Part shown: positions 1-5,054 of the stretch, in pieces
Layout of the letters: each line of letters opens with the position of its first letter
Position numbering within the stretch: position 1 is the first letter of the stretch
Origin: CAYSRM01 sp964543205
Lineage (GTDB): Bacteria > Verrucomicrobiota > Kiritimatiellia > UBA8416 > CAYSRM01
NCBI GenBank assembly: GCA_964543205.1
Contig: CAZIXB010000116.1
Span: 1 to 5,054 of the forward strand
Direction: 5' to 3'
Length of the DNA stretch: 5,054 nt
Notes under the pieces: generated by a model
Told to the model about the DNA's origin: nothing
Databases searched by the model: none
The model's input: the letters and a program-made list of their open reading frames with translations, nothing else
Made by a program: the position numbers and the translations under genes

Positions 1-2
1 TT

Positions 3-1313
3 GGCGAGACCTACGATTTCAAGATAATCAAGATGAATCCGGAGCGGAAGAACATCATTGTTTCGCGACGGCAGCTTATCGAGGACAGCCGAAAAGAGAA
101 ACGGCAGAGTCTGCTTTCGACTATAGAAAAGGGTCAGACGCGCACAGGTATTGTAAAGAATATTACTGACTTTGGAGTTTTTGTCGATTTGGACGGCCTG
201 GACGGGCTGTTGCATATAACCGATATGAGCTGGGGCAGGGTGAAGCATCCCTCGGACATGGTTTCTGTCGGGGAAAGCATCGAAGTCCGGATTCTTGACG
301 TTGATTTTGAGCGCGAGCGGGTTTCGCTTGGTTTGAAGCAGAAGGAAGCGAATCCATGGGTGGATGTCGCGTCCAAGTATCCTGTTGGCAGCCGTCTTCG
401 GGGTAAGGTTGTAAACATTGTGCCGTACGGCGCTTTTGTTGAACTTGAAGAAGGTGTTGAAGGGCTTGTGCACGTATCCGAGATTTCCTGGACCAAGCGC
501 ATAGTTAGAGCTTCGGATGTGCTTGCGCTTGGCGATGAAGTGGATGTTGTTGTGCTGGATATCAATGAGCAGGACCAGAAGATTGCCCTTGGAATGCGTC
601 AGACGGAAGAAAATCCATGGGATACGGTGCAGGAGCGATATCCCGTAGGTTCGCGCGTCAAGGGAGTAGTTCGCAACTTTACCACATATGGAGCGTTTCT
701 TGAGCTAGAAGACGGCATTGACGGTATGATCCATGTGTCAGACATGTCGTGGACGCGCAAGGTCAACCATCCTTCCGAGGTTCTTGAAAAAGGCCAGGAA
801 GTCCAGGCTGTTGTCCTGGAAGTTGACTCGGACAACAAGCGCATCAGTCTTGGTTTGAAACAGGCGCACGATGATCCCTGGGCCAGTATAGCCGAAAAAT
901 ATAAGCCAGGTGATATTGTGAAAGGCTCGGTTTCCAAGATAGCTTCATTCGGAGCGTTCGTGGAGATTGAGGAAGGCGTTGACGGGCTTGTGCATATATC
1001 GCAGATAAGCGATGGACATGTCAACAAGGTCCAGGATGCCCTTCAGGTCGGCCAGGAGATAGAGGCCAGGATAGTCAGAATTGACCGCGATGAGCGAAGG
1101 ATTGGCCTTAGCATAAAGGCGGTGTCCCTGCCGGATGAAGAGTTCCAGATGAAGCAGGAAGAGCTTATGGAAGGCTTGAAACCGGGCGAGGATATGGTTG
1201 ATCTTGCAGGCGCTTTCGAGGACGCTTTCGACGGTTTGATTGCCGAGGAAGAGGAAGATGAAGAAGATCAGGAATGGCGTCCGGGCAGGCATGGCCAGGA
1301 AGATTCAGAGTAA
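3..1313 (+). CDS. rpsA: 30S ribosomal protein S1, 5'-truncated by window edge
   Basis: Ribosomal protein S1 binds mRNA on the small subunit and helps load messages, especially structured ones or those with weak Shine-Dalgarno sites. The frame is open to the left edge: the codons before the ATG at 33 encode GETYDFKIIK, which reads straight into NPERKNIIVSRR, the end of a preceding S1 domain. The ATG at 33 is therefore internal and the true start lies outside. Of the 436 residues seen, four complete S1 (OB-fold) repeats follow, at about 132-341, 387-602, 648-863 and 909-1121. Each has the G.V..I..FGAFV.L..G..GL.H.S pattern and ends in LGLKQ, LGMRQ or LSIKA. The first three are followed by linkers containing NPW or DPW. 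They probably match domains 3-6 of a six-domain S1; about 100-150 N-terminal residues are missing. The tail is acidic (EEEEDEED). Family assignment is very secure; the domain numbering is inference. Confidence 0.97.
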   Translation, partial: GETYDFKIIKMNPERKNIIVSRRQLIEDSRKEKRQSLLSTIEKGQTRTGIVKNITDFGVFVDLDGLDGLLHITDMSWGRVKHPSDMVSVGESIEVRILDVDFERERVSLGLKQKEANPWVDVASKYPVGSRLRGKVVNIVPYGAFVELEEGVEGLVHVSEISWTKRIVRASDVLALGDEVDVVVLDINEQDQKIALGMRQTEENPWDTVQERYPVGSRVKGVVRNFTTYGAFLELEDGIDGMIHVSDMSWTRKVNHPSEVLEKGQEVQAVVLEVDSDNKRISLGLKQAHDDPWASIAEKYKPGDIVKGSVSKIASFGAFVEIEEGVDGLVHISQISDGHVNKVQDALQVGQEIEARIVRIDRDERRIGLSIKAVSLPDEEFQMKQEELMEGLKPGEDMVDLAGAFEDAFDGLIAEEEEDEEDQEWRPGRHGQEDSE

Positions 1314-1361
1314 AATATAAAATAAGGGTTTGGCTTGGCCTGCAGTAAACCGGCAGGTAGA

Positions 1362-1389
1362 CCGCAACTGGCGGCGTTGACCCGTTTTT
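1362..1389 (+). terminator. weak candidate terminator after rpsA
   Basis: CCGC (1362-1365) can pair with GCGG (1371-1374) around a 5-base loop, and a T5 run follows at 1385-1389. The ten-base gap between stem and T run is not canonical. A 3-bp alternative (1372-1374 with 1382-1384) abuts the T run but is very short. This is the best candidate for ending the rpsA transcript, but it is weak. Read-through into the structured spacer is quite possible. Confidence 0.25.
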
Positions 1390-1402
1390 ATTGGAAAAAA
1401 CC

Positions 1403-1586
1403 GCTAGCCCGCATATCTCCCGGAATTTCGTAGCGAGAGCGTGGAGAGCGCTGCTGGGGCGCAAATTGATAAAACGCCTGAGCAGCCGTATAGAAATAAT
1501 GCAATCTGGCCTTTTTGCCAATTCGTGCCGTCAAAGTGGAGCTATCCGCGCTCGCAGCAGGAATTATGTGAGATATGCGGGCTAGC
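1403..1586. repeat. 184-base inverted-repeat element, either structured RNA or MITE-like
   Basis: The ends form a perfect 17-bp inverted repeat: GCTAGCCCGCATATCTC at 1403-1419 and its exact reverse complement at 1570-1586. Pairing continues imperfectly inward. AATT-type pairs near 1424-1429 face 1561-1565, and a 9-bp stem with one G-U joins GAGCGTGGA (1437-1445) to TCCGCGCTC (1545-1553). Each arm is thus about 43 bases. The top carries hairpin A, GCTGCT (1450-1455) with AGCAGC (1481-1486) extended by GGCG/CGCC (1458-1461/1475-1478), and hairpin B, TGGC (1507-1510) with GCCA (1517-1520), flanked by AAT/ATT. Reading one: a non-coding RNA closed by a long end stem. Its size and end pairing recall 6S RNA, but no conserved 6S sequence was recognised. 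Reading two: a MITE. The dinucleotide TA lies at both outer ends (1405-1406 and 1583-1584), as expected for insertion at TA, though the palindromic end GCTAGC makes that ambiguous. The pairing is certain; the identity is not. Confidence 0.75.
1466..1494 (+). promoter_or_regulatory. possible sigma70-type promoter for tyrS inside the element
   Basis: A TTGATA box at 1466-1471 (5 of 6 to TTGACA) is followed, after exactly 17 bases, by TATAGA at 1489-1494 (4 of 6 to TATAAT). The expected start of transcription is near 1500-1502, giving a tyrS leader of about 175 bases that includes the downstream terminator. The boxes overlap the loop and 3' arm of hairpin A, so this could be chance similarity in an A/T-rich loop. 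It is the best + strand promoter I found between rpsA and tyrS. Confidence 0.4.
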
Positions 1587-1589
1587 AGG

Positions 1590-1608
1590 AGCGTAGATGA
1601 TTTACGCT
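1590..1608 (+). other. small hairpin in tyrS leader
   Basis: AGCGTA (1590-1595) pairs perfectly with TACGCT (1603-1608) around the 7-base loop GATGATT. No T run follows, so it is not a terminator by itself. It sits between the inverted-repeat element and the strong terminator, and would be part of any leader or non-coding RNA crossing this region. Confidence 0.5.
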
Positions 1609-1623
1609 TGAGGATTTGTCAGG

Positions 1624-1659
1624 TCAGGCGCATCAATTGTGATGCGCCTGATTTTTCTT
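1624..1659 (+). terminator. strong intrinsic terminator just upstream of tyrS
   Basis: TCAGGCGCATCA (1624-1635) is the exact reverse complement of TGATGCGCCTGA (1640-1651), giving a 12-bp stem with loop ATTG and the U-rich tail TTTTTCTT (1652-1659). This is a textbook Rho-independent terminator. It ends only 4 bases before the tyrS Shine-Dalgarno at 1664, leaving no room for a promoter between it and the gene. Either it is an attenuator in the tyrS leader, or it ends an upstream transcript (rpsA read-through or a small RNA) while enough polymerase passes to express tyrS. As a hairpin beside the ribosome-binding site it could also affect initiation. The structure is very secure; the regulatory role is inferred. 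Confidence 0.9.
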
Positions 1660-1663
1660 ATGC

Positions 1664-1668
1664 GGGAG
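1664..1668 (+). promoter_or_regulatory. tyrS ribosome-binding site
   Basis: GGGAG lies 8 bases before the ATG at 1677 and fixes that ATG as the start. The frame is open further upstream, with an ATG at 1575, but that codon lies inside the inverted-repeat element and the residues it would add are not TyrRS-like. The segment GAGCGCGGA (1666-1674), covering part of this site, is complementary to 1545-1553. Confidence 0.8.
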
Positions 1669-1676
1669 CGCGGACA

Positions 1677-2945
1677 ATGGGTAATGTAATTGACGAACTT
1701 AAATGGCGGGGCCTGTTTGAGAATTACAGCAGCGAGGATCTGGCAGCAAGGCTTGATTCACCTGTTACAGTATATGCCGGATTTGATCCGACCAGTGACA
1801 GTCTTCAGGTTGGCAACTATGTGACTATCAAGGCGCTTTCGCATTTCCAGCGCCATGGCCACAAGGTTATTGCTCTGGTTGGCGGGGCAACCGGGCTGAT
1901 TGGCGATCCTTCAGGGAAGAGTTCCGAACGCGTTTTTCTTTCCGCCGAAAAGATAAGAAAAAATGTTGAAGGGATACGCGAGAACCTTTCAAAGCTGATT
2001 GACTTTGAGGATCCGGGGGCGCCGGCGGTTCTGGTTGACAATAACGAATGGCTTGGGGATTTCCGGATGATCGATTTCCTCAGGGATGTCGGCAAGCATT
2101 TCCGCATGGGCGCTATGCTTGGAAAAGAGAGTGTCCGGGCGCGGCTTAACAGCGAGGCCGGGATGAGTTTTGCGGAGTTCACCTACCAGATACTGCAGGC
2201 CTATGATTTTCTGAAGCTTTATGATAACTACAATTGTGTTGTGGAGATTGGCGGATCTGACCAGTGGGGAAACATTGTAGCTGGCATAGATCTTGTGAGA
2301 AAGCTCAGGGGCGCGGAGGTCTTCGGCCTCACTATGCCGCTGGTGTGCGACAGTGCAGGCAGAAAATTCGGCAAGAGCGAGGGGAACGCTATATATCTGG
2401 CATCCGATAAGACTTCCTGCTACGACTTTTACCAGTTTTTTGTGAGAACCGATGACGCGGATGTTATACGGCTTCTGAAGGTATTTACTTTCCTCGGCAA
2501 ATCTGAAATAGAAGAACTTGAAAACAGACTCCAAACCGAGCCTGAGCAGCGCGAGGCCCAGAAGCGTCTGGCAGAGGAAATGACCCGAACGATGCACGGC
2601 GATAAAGGCTTAAGAGCAGCAAAGCAGGCTACGGATGTGTTGTTCGGTAGATCCATGAAAGGCCTTAACGCCGATGAGTTGTTGAGCATTTTTGCGGATG
2701 TGCCTTCTCAGAAGCTGCCTGCAGACCGGGTCGTGGGGGCTTCGGCGGTTGATGTCGCGGCGGAATCGGGGTTCTGTAAGAGCAAGGGCGAAGCAAGAAG
2801 GCTTATAGCCAGCGGCGGTTTTTACATCAACAACGAAAAAGTTGAATTGCCGGAAGCAAAGATTCAAGCCTTGGATGTAATAGATGGTCGCATTGTTGTT
2901 CTACGGTCAGGCAAGAAGAATTTCTTTCTAATTGAGATTGCCTGA
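1677..2945 (+). CDS. tyrS: tyrosyl-tRNA synthetase, complete
   Basis: Cytoplasmic class I aminoacyl-tRNA synthetase that activates tyrosine with ATP and loads it on tRNA-Tyr, normally as a homodimer. The 422 residues match the bacterial family length. Landmarks, counted from the chosen ATG: Y33 and GFDPTSDSL (35-43) at the tyrosine/ATP pocket; a HIGH-type motif reading QVGN (44-47); LVGGATGLIGDPSGK (67-81); Y170, Q174 and D177 (tyrosine contacts); GGSDQWGN (192-199); and KFGKS (230-234), the KMSKS loop, which mobilises ATP. An S4-type RNA-binding domain occupies about 355-415 and binds tRNA. The start is chosen because GGGAG lies 8 bases upstream and the protein then begins MGNVIDELKWRG, a normal TyrRS N-terminus. 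The first His of the HIGH motif is Gln (codon CAG at 1806-1808), which is unusual; all other landmarks listed are present, so the enzyme is probably active. The gene is preceded by a strong terminator, suggesting leader control. Confidence 0.97.
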   Translation: MGNVIDELKWRGLFENYSSEDLAARLDSPVTVYAGFDPTSDSLQVGNYVTIKALSHFQRHGHKVIALVGGATGLIGDPSGKSSERVFLSAEKIRKNVEGIRENLSKLIDFEDPGAPAVLVDNNEWLGDFRMIDFLRDVGKHFRMGAMLGKESVRARLNSEAGMSFAEFTYQILQAYDFLKLYDNYNCVVEIGGSDQWGNIVAGIDLVRKLRGAEVFGLTMPLVCDSAGRKFGKSEGNAIYLASDKTSCYDFYQFFVRTDDADVIRLLKVFTFLGKSEIEELENRLQTEPEQREAQKRLAEEMTRTMHGDKGLRAAKQATDVLFGRSMKGLNADELLSIFADVPSQKLPADRVVGASAVDVAAESGFCKSKGEARRLIASGGFYINNEKVELPEAKIQALDVIDGRIVVLRSGKKNFFLIEIA

Positions 2946-3007
2946 CGGCGATTGTTCTCATGAGCGCATCCGGCGCGTATCTGCTCGCCTTGCCCTGTTC
3001 GCAAAAA

Positions 3008-3034
3008 GCGGACGCACAAGACTGCCGCATTTTT
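3008..3034 (+). terminator. weak candidate terminator after tyrS
   Basis: GCG (3008-3010) can pair with CGC (3026-3028) and GCA (3014-3016) with TGC (3023-3025), with a GAC bulge and a 6-base loop, followed by ATTTTT. A competing small hairpin pairs GTTCGC (2997-3002) with GCGGAC (3008-3013, one G-U) around A5. Both are weak and run into the uvrA promoter, so termination of tyrS here is only possible. Confidence 0.25.
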
Positions 3035-3042
3035 GATATAAT
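3034..3042 (+). promoter_or_regulatory. uvrA promoter, extended -10
   Basis: TGATATAAT is a perfect extended -10 element (TG, one base, then consensus TATAAT at 3037-3042). At 17-base spacing the -35 position (3014-3019, GCACAA) is poor, which is common for extended -10 promoters. Transcription would start near 3049, leaving a leader of about 43 bases before uvrA. The 2946-3091 spacer shows no LexA-type palindrome (neither a CTG...CAG nor a GAAC...GTTC form), so SOS control of uvrA is not visible here. Confidence 0.65.
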
Positions 3043-3082
3043 TGCAAACAAGCGCGGCTGCGGGGTTATTTTTCAACTTTCT

Positions 3083-3086
3083 GGAG
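3083..3086 (+). promoter_or_regulatory. uvrA ribosome-binding site
   Basis: GGAG lies 5 bases before the ATG at 3092. It supports that start, from which the protein begins with a standard UvrA N-terminus. Confidence 0.75.
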
Positions 3087-3091
3087 ATAAA

Positions 3092-5054
3092 ATGAGTGAG
3101 AGCAGTATTCTTGTTGCGGGGGCAAGAGAGCACAATCTTAAGAACATTACCGTAGAGATTCCTCGCAACCGGATTACGGTTATAACCGGGCTCAGCGGTT
3201 CGGGAAAGTCATCACTGGCTTTTGACACTCTTTATGCTGAAGGTCAACGAAAGTATGTGGAGAGTCTGTCCGCTTATGCCAGGCAGTTCCTGAATCAACT
3301 GCAGAAACCTGATGTGGATCATATCAGCGGGCTTTCGCCCGCCATTGCAATTGAGCAGAGGACTGCGGGCAGCAATCCTCGGTCTATCGTGGCTACTTCC
3401 ACTGAAATTCATGACTATCTCAGGCTCCTCTTTTCCGCTACAGGCAAGCAGCATTGCCCCGAGTGCGGGCGCCCGGTCGGCAGGCAGAGTGTCGACCAGA
3501 TTGTGAATTCGCTTATTTCTTTGCCGAACCGTTCGCGTCTTTTCCTGCTTGCTCCCGTGGTTGCCGGCAAAAAGGGAAGACACGAGGCTCTACTTGATGG
3601 CGTTAAGAAGCAGGGGTTTGTTCGTGTTCGCATTGACGGGGAAATTTATGAGCTTGAAGAGACCCCTGACCTGGCAAAGAATAGAAAGCATTCAATAGAC
3701 ATAGTTATTGACAGGATGATTATTACCGGCAGGATACGGTCCAGGCTTACTGATTCCGTTGAGCTGGCCTTGAAGCATGGCAGCGGAACGATGAAAGTTC
3801 TCAGTGAAAAATCCAAGGGCAGGTGGGATGAGTTTTTCTATTCCGAGAAGCATGCCTGTCCGGTTTGCGGGATCAGTTTTGAAGAGCTAAGCCCCCGCCA
3901 TTTTTCCTTCAATAGTCCTTATGGCGCTTGTTCGGGCTGTTCGGGCATTGGCGCGCAACTTGTATTTGATGAGGATCTGATTGTTCCAGACCCCTCCATT
4001 TCGATAGATGACGGGGCTATAACTGCGTGGCGCCGTGGCGGCCGCAGGCTGATAATTTACTACAAGCGTTTGATCAGGTCGTTGTCAAAGCATTACAATT
4101 TCAGCACATCGACCCCTTACAAAAAGCTCAGTCCGCGCATTAGAAAGATAATTATGTATGGATCCGGCGACGAGGAAGTTGAGCAGGGTTTCTGGCGATC
4201 GGGCTCTTACAGGCGGCGCAAGAAGCCGTTTGAAGGCGTTATTCCGAATCTTCAGAGGAGGTATGACACTACAGATAGCGACTATACCCGCCAGCGTCTG
4301 CGCCGTTACATGAGCCGGCAGCATTGTCACCAGTGCAAAGGAAAGCGGCTCAAACCCGAGGTGCTTGCTTGCACTATCAACGGCAAGTCTATTCATGACG
4401 TGGTTGAATTTTCGATAGAGCAGGCAGCAACCTTTTTTGGCGCTTTGAAGCTTGGCCGCCAGGAGGATGAAATTGCCCGTGAGTTACTTAAGGAAATACG
4501 CCAGCGGTTGGGATTTCTGAAGGATGTCGGCCTGGCTTACCTGACACTTGGCAGGGAAAGCGGAACTCTTTCCGGCGGCGAGGCCCAGCGAATCAGGCTG
4601 GCAACCCAGATCGGTTCAGGGCTTGTTGGAGTATTGTATGTGCTTGACGAGCCTACCATAGGTTTACACAGGAGAGATAACGCCCGTCTGATCAGGATGT
4701 TAAAGAGGCTTCGCGACATTGGCAACACGGTGGTGATGGTTGAGCATGATGATCTTACCATAAAGGAAGCAGATCATATTATAGATCTTGGACCCGGCGC
4801 AGGAAGGCATGGAGGCGAGGTTATATTCGAGGGTTCAGTCTCGGCGTTGATGAAAAGCCCTGATTCACTGACTGCCAAATATATGAACGGAGAGATAGAA
4901 GTGTCCGTCCCCGGGAAACGCCGCAAGCGCGGCAGAAAAGCTCTAAGGGTTCTTGGGGCCCGGGAAAACAACCTGAAAAATATAGATGTTTCTTTTCCTG
5001 TCGGAGTCTTAACCTGTGTTACCGGCGTTTCCGGAAGCGGCAAGAGCACGTTGG
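3092..5054 (+). CDS. uvrA: UvrA, excinuclease ABC subunit A, 3'-truncated by window edge
   Basis: UvrA is the dimeric ABC-type ATPase that finds bulky DNA lesions and loads UvrB in nucleotide excision repair. The frame is open without a stop to the right edge, giving 654 codons of a protein normally near 940. It begins MSESSILVAGAREHNLKNIT, the usual UvrA start. Visible parts: first Walker A GLSGSGKSS (33-41, K39); SAYARQFL and GLSPAIAIEQ; a cysteine pair CPEC (122-125); the first zinc module, CPVC (256-259) and CSGC (280-283) with 20 residues between, and the typical FSFNSPYGAC; a CHQCKGKRL segment; ABC signature LSGGEAQRIRLATQ (from 493); Walker B VLYVLDEPTIGLH (D519, E520); and the switch region VEHDDLTIKEADHIIDLGPGAG. 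The second ATPase half starts with GARENNLKNI and its Walker A GVSGSGKST (645-653, K651) ends at the window edge. The second zinc finger and second signature lie outside. It has its own promoter and ribosome-binding site, so it is probably transcribed separately from tyrS. Confidence 0.98.
   Translation, partial: MSESSILVAGAREHNLKNITVEIPRNRITVITGLSGSGKSSLAFDTLYAEGQRKYVESLSAYARQFLNQLQKPDVDHISGLSPAIAIEQRTAGSNPRSIVATSTEIHDYLRLLFSATGKQHCPECGRPVGRQSVDQIVNSLISLPNRSRLFLLAPVVAGKKGRHEALLDGVKKQGFVRVRIDGEIYELEETPDLAKNRKHSIDIVIDRMIITGRIRSRLTDSVELALKHGSGTMKVLSEKSKGRWDEFFYSEKHACPVCGISFEELSPRHFSFNSPYGACSGCSGIGAQLVFDEDLIVPDPSISIDDGAITAWRRGGRRLIIYYKRLIRSLSKHYNFSTSTPYKKLSPRIRKIIMYGSGDEEVEQGFWRSGSYRRRKKPFEGVIPNLQRRYDTTDSDYTRQRLRRYMSRQHCHQCKGKRLKPEVLACTINGKSIHDVVEFSIEQAATFFGALKLGRQEDEIARELLKEIRQRLGFLKDVGLAYLTLGRESGTLSGGEAQRIRLATQIGSGLVGVLYVLDEPTIGLHRRDNARLIRMLKRLRDIGNTVVMVEHDDLTIKEADHIIDLGPGAGRHGGEVIFEGSVSALMKSPDSLTAKYMNGEIEVSVPGKRRKRGRKALRVLGARENNLKNIDVSFPVGVLTCVTGVSGSGKSTL

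Larger units (their letters stand above)
1314..1676. other. 363-base rpsA-tyrS spacer with structured leader and no protein gene
   Basis: No convincing protein gene lies here. The short open frame at 1391-1585 starts at TTG, has no good ribosome-binding site and lies over the inverted-repeat element. In order, the spacer holds an A/T-rich stretch after the rpsA stop, weak hairpins at 1339-1357 and 1362-1374, an A6 run at 1395-1400, the inverted-repeat element 1403-1586, a small hairpin 1590-1608, a strong terminator 1624-1659 and the tyrS Shine-Dalgarno. The length and density of structure are more than a plain spacer needs. This suggests a regulatory leader, a non-coding RNA, or an inserted small element. 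No tRNA T-arm motif, T-box motif or riboswitch core was recognised. Confidence 0.8.

Noticed and set aside
132..1121. Four internally similar segments as DNA repeats
   Set aside because: These are the tandem S1 domains of rpsA. The similarity is at protein level and is normal for the family.
1531..1555. T-box-like sequence (AAGTGGAGCTATCCGCG)
   Set aside because: It only loosely resembles the T-box core. It lies about 70 bases before the terminator instead of overlapping its 5' arm, and no stem I or Tyr specifier loop was recognised.
1391..1585. 64-residue open frame in the rpsA-tyrS spacer
   Set aside because: It begins at TTG without a clear ribosome-binding site, its sequence resembles no family I know, and nearly all of it lies over the inverted-repeat element.
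1403..1586. 6S RNA, SRP RNA, RNase P RNA or tmRNA assignment
   Set aside because: Size and end pairing recall 6S RNA, but the 5' side of the bubble is only about 4 bases and no conserved 6S, SRP, RNase P or tmRNA sequence is visible on either strand.
1575..1676. Upstream in-frame ATG giving TyrRS 34 extra residues
   Set aside because: The ATG lies in the right arm of the inverted repeat, and the extension would be translated through the terminator hairpin. The ATG at 1677 has a good Shine-Dalgarno and gives a normal N-terminus.
2946..3091. LexA/SOS box before uvrA
   Set aside because: No palindrome of the proteobacterial or Gram-positive LexA type was found; the small hairpin at 2997-3013 does not match either.
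134..5049. Minus-strand open frames across rpsA, tyrS and uvrA
   Set aside because: They overlap strongly conserved + strand genes, have low-complexity or unfamiliar products, and show no start signals that stand out.

Overview
The window holds three bacterial housekeeping genes, all on the + strand: the 3' part of rpsA (30S ribosomal protein S1), a complete tyrS (tyrosyl-tRNA synthetase), and the 5' two thirds of uvrA (excinuclease ABC subunit A, damage recognition in nucleotide excision repair). Every gene has strong family motifs, intact frames and ordinary bacterial start signals. The four or more tandem S1 repeats, the bacterial-type TyrRS with a C-terminal S4 domain, and UvrA show this is a bacterium. 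Mixed codon use and long spacers between unrelated housekeeping genes fit a chromosome. I cannot place the phylum from the sequence; a non-proteobacterial lineage is only a guess.

Layout: rpsA runs in from the left edge and stops at 1313. A 363-base spacer (1314-1676) follows, then tyrS (1677-2945), a 146-base spacer (2946-3091), and uvrA from 3092 past the right edge. The genes look like neighbours rather than one operon. A strong intrinsic terminator lies just before tyrS, and uvrA has its own extended -10 promoter.

The unusual part is the rpsA-tyrS spacer. It contains a 184-base element (1403-1586) bounded by a perfect 17-bp inverted repeat, continued inward by imperfect pairing to about 43 bases per arm, with two further hairpins at the top. 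It could be a structured RNA on either strand or a miniature inverted-repeat transposable element (MITE). It contains a plausible sigma70-type promoter pointing to tyrS. Downstream is a 12-bp terminator hairpin ending only 4 bases before the tyrS Shine-Dalgarno. A 9-base segment in the right arm is perfectly complementary to the tyrS ribosome-binding region and can instead pair with the left arm of the element. Together these suggest, without proving, that tyrS expression is controlled by its leader. I see no T-box motif, the usual leader regulator of tyrS in Firmicutes.

A second oddity is that the TyrRS HIGH-type nucleotide-binding motif reads QVGN, so the first histidine is glutamine. All other catalytic landmarks I checked are present. 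I see no CRISPR array, tRNA, rRNA, transposase gene or defence system, and I do not claim a new system beyond the tyrS leader element.
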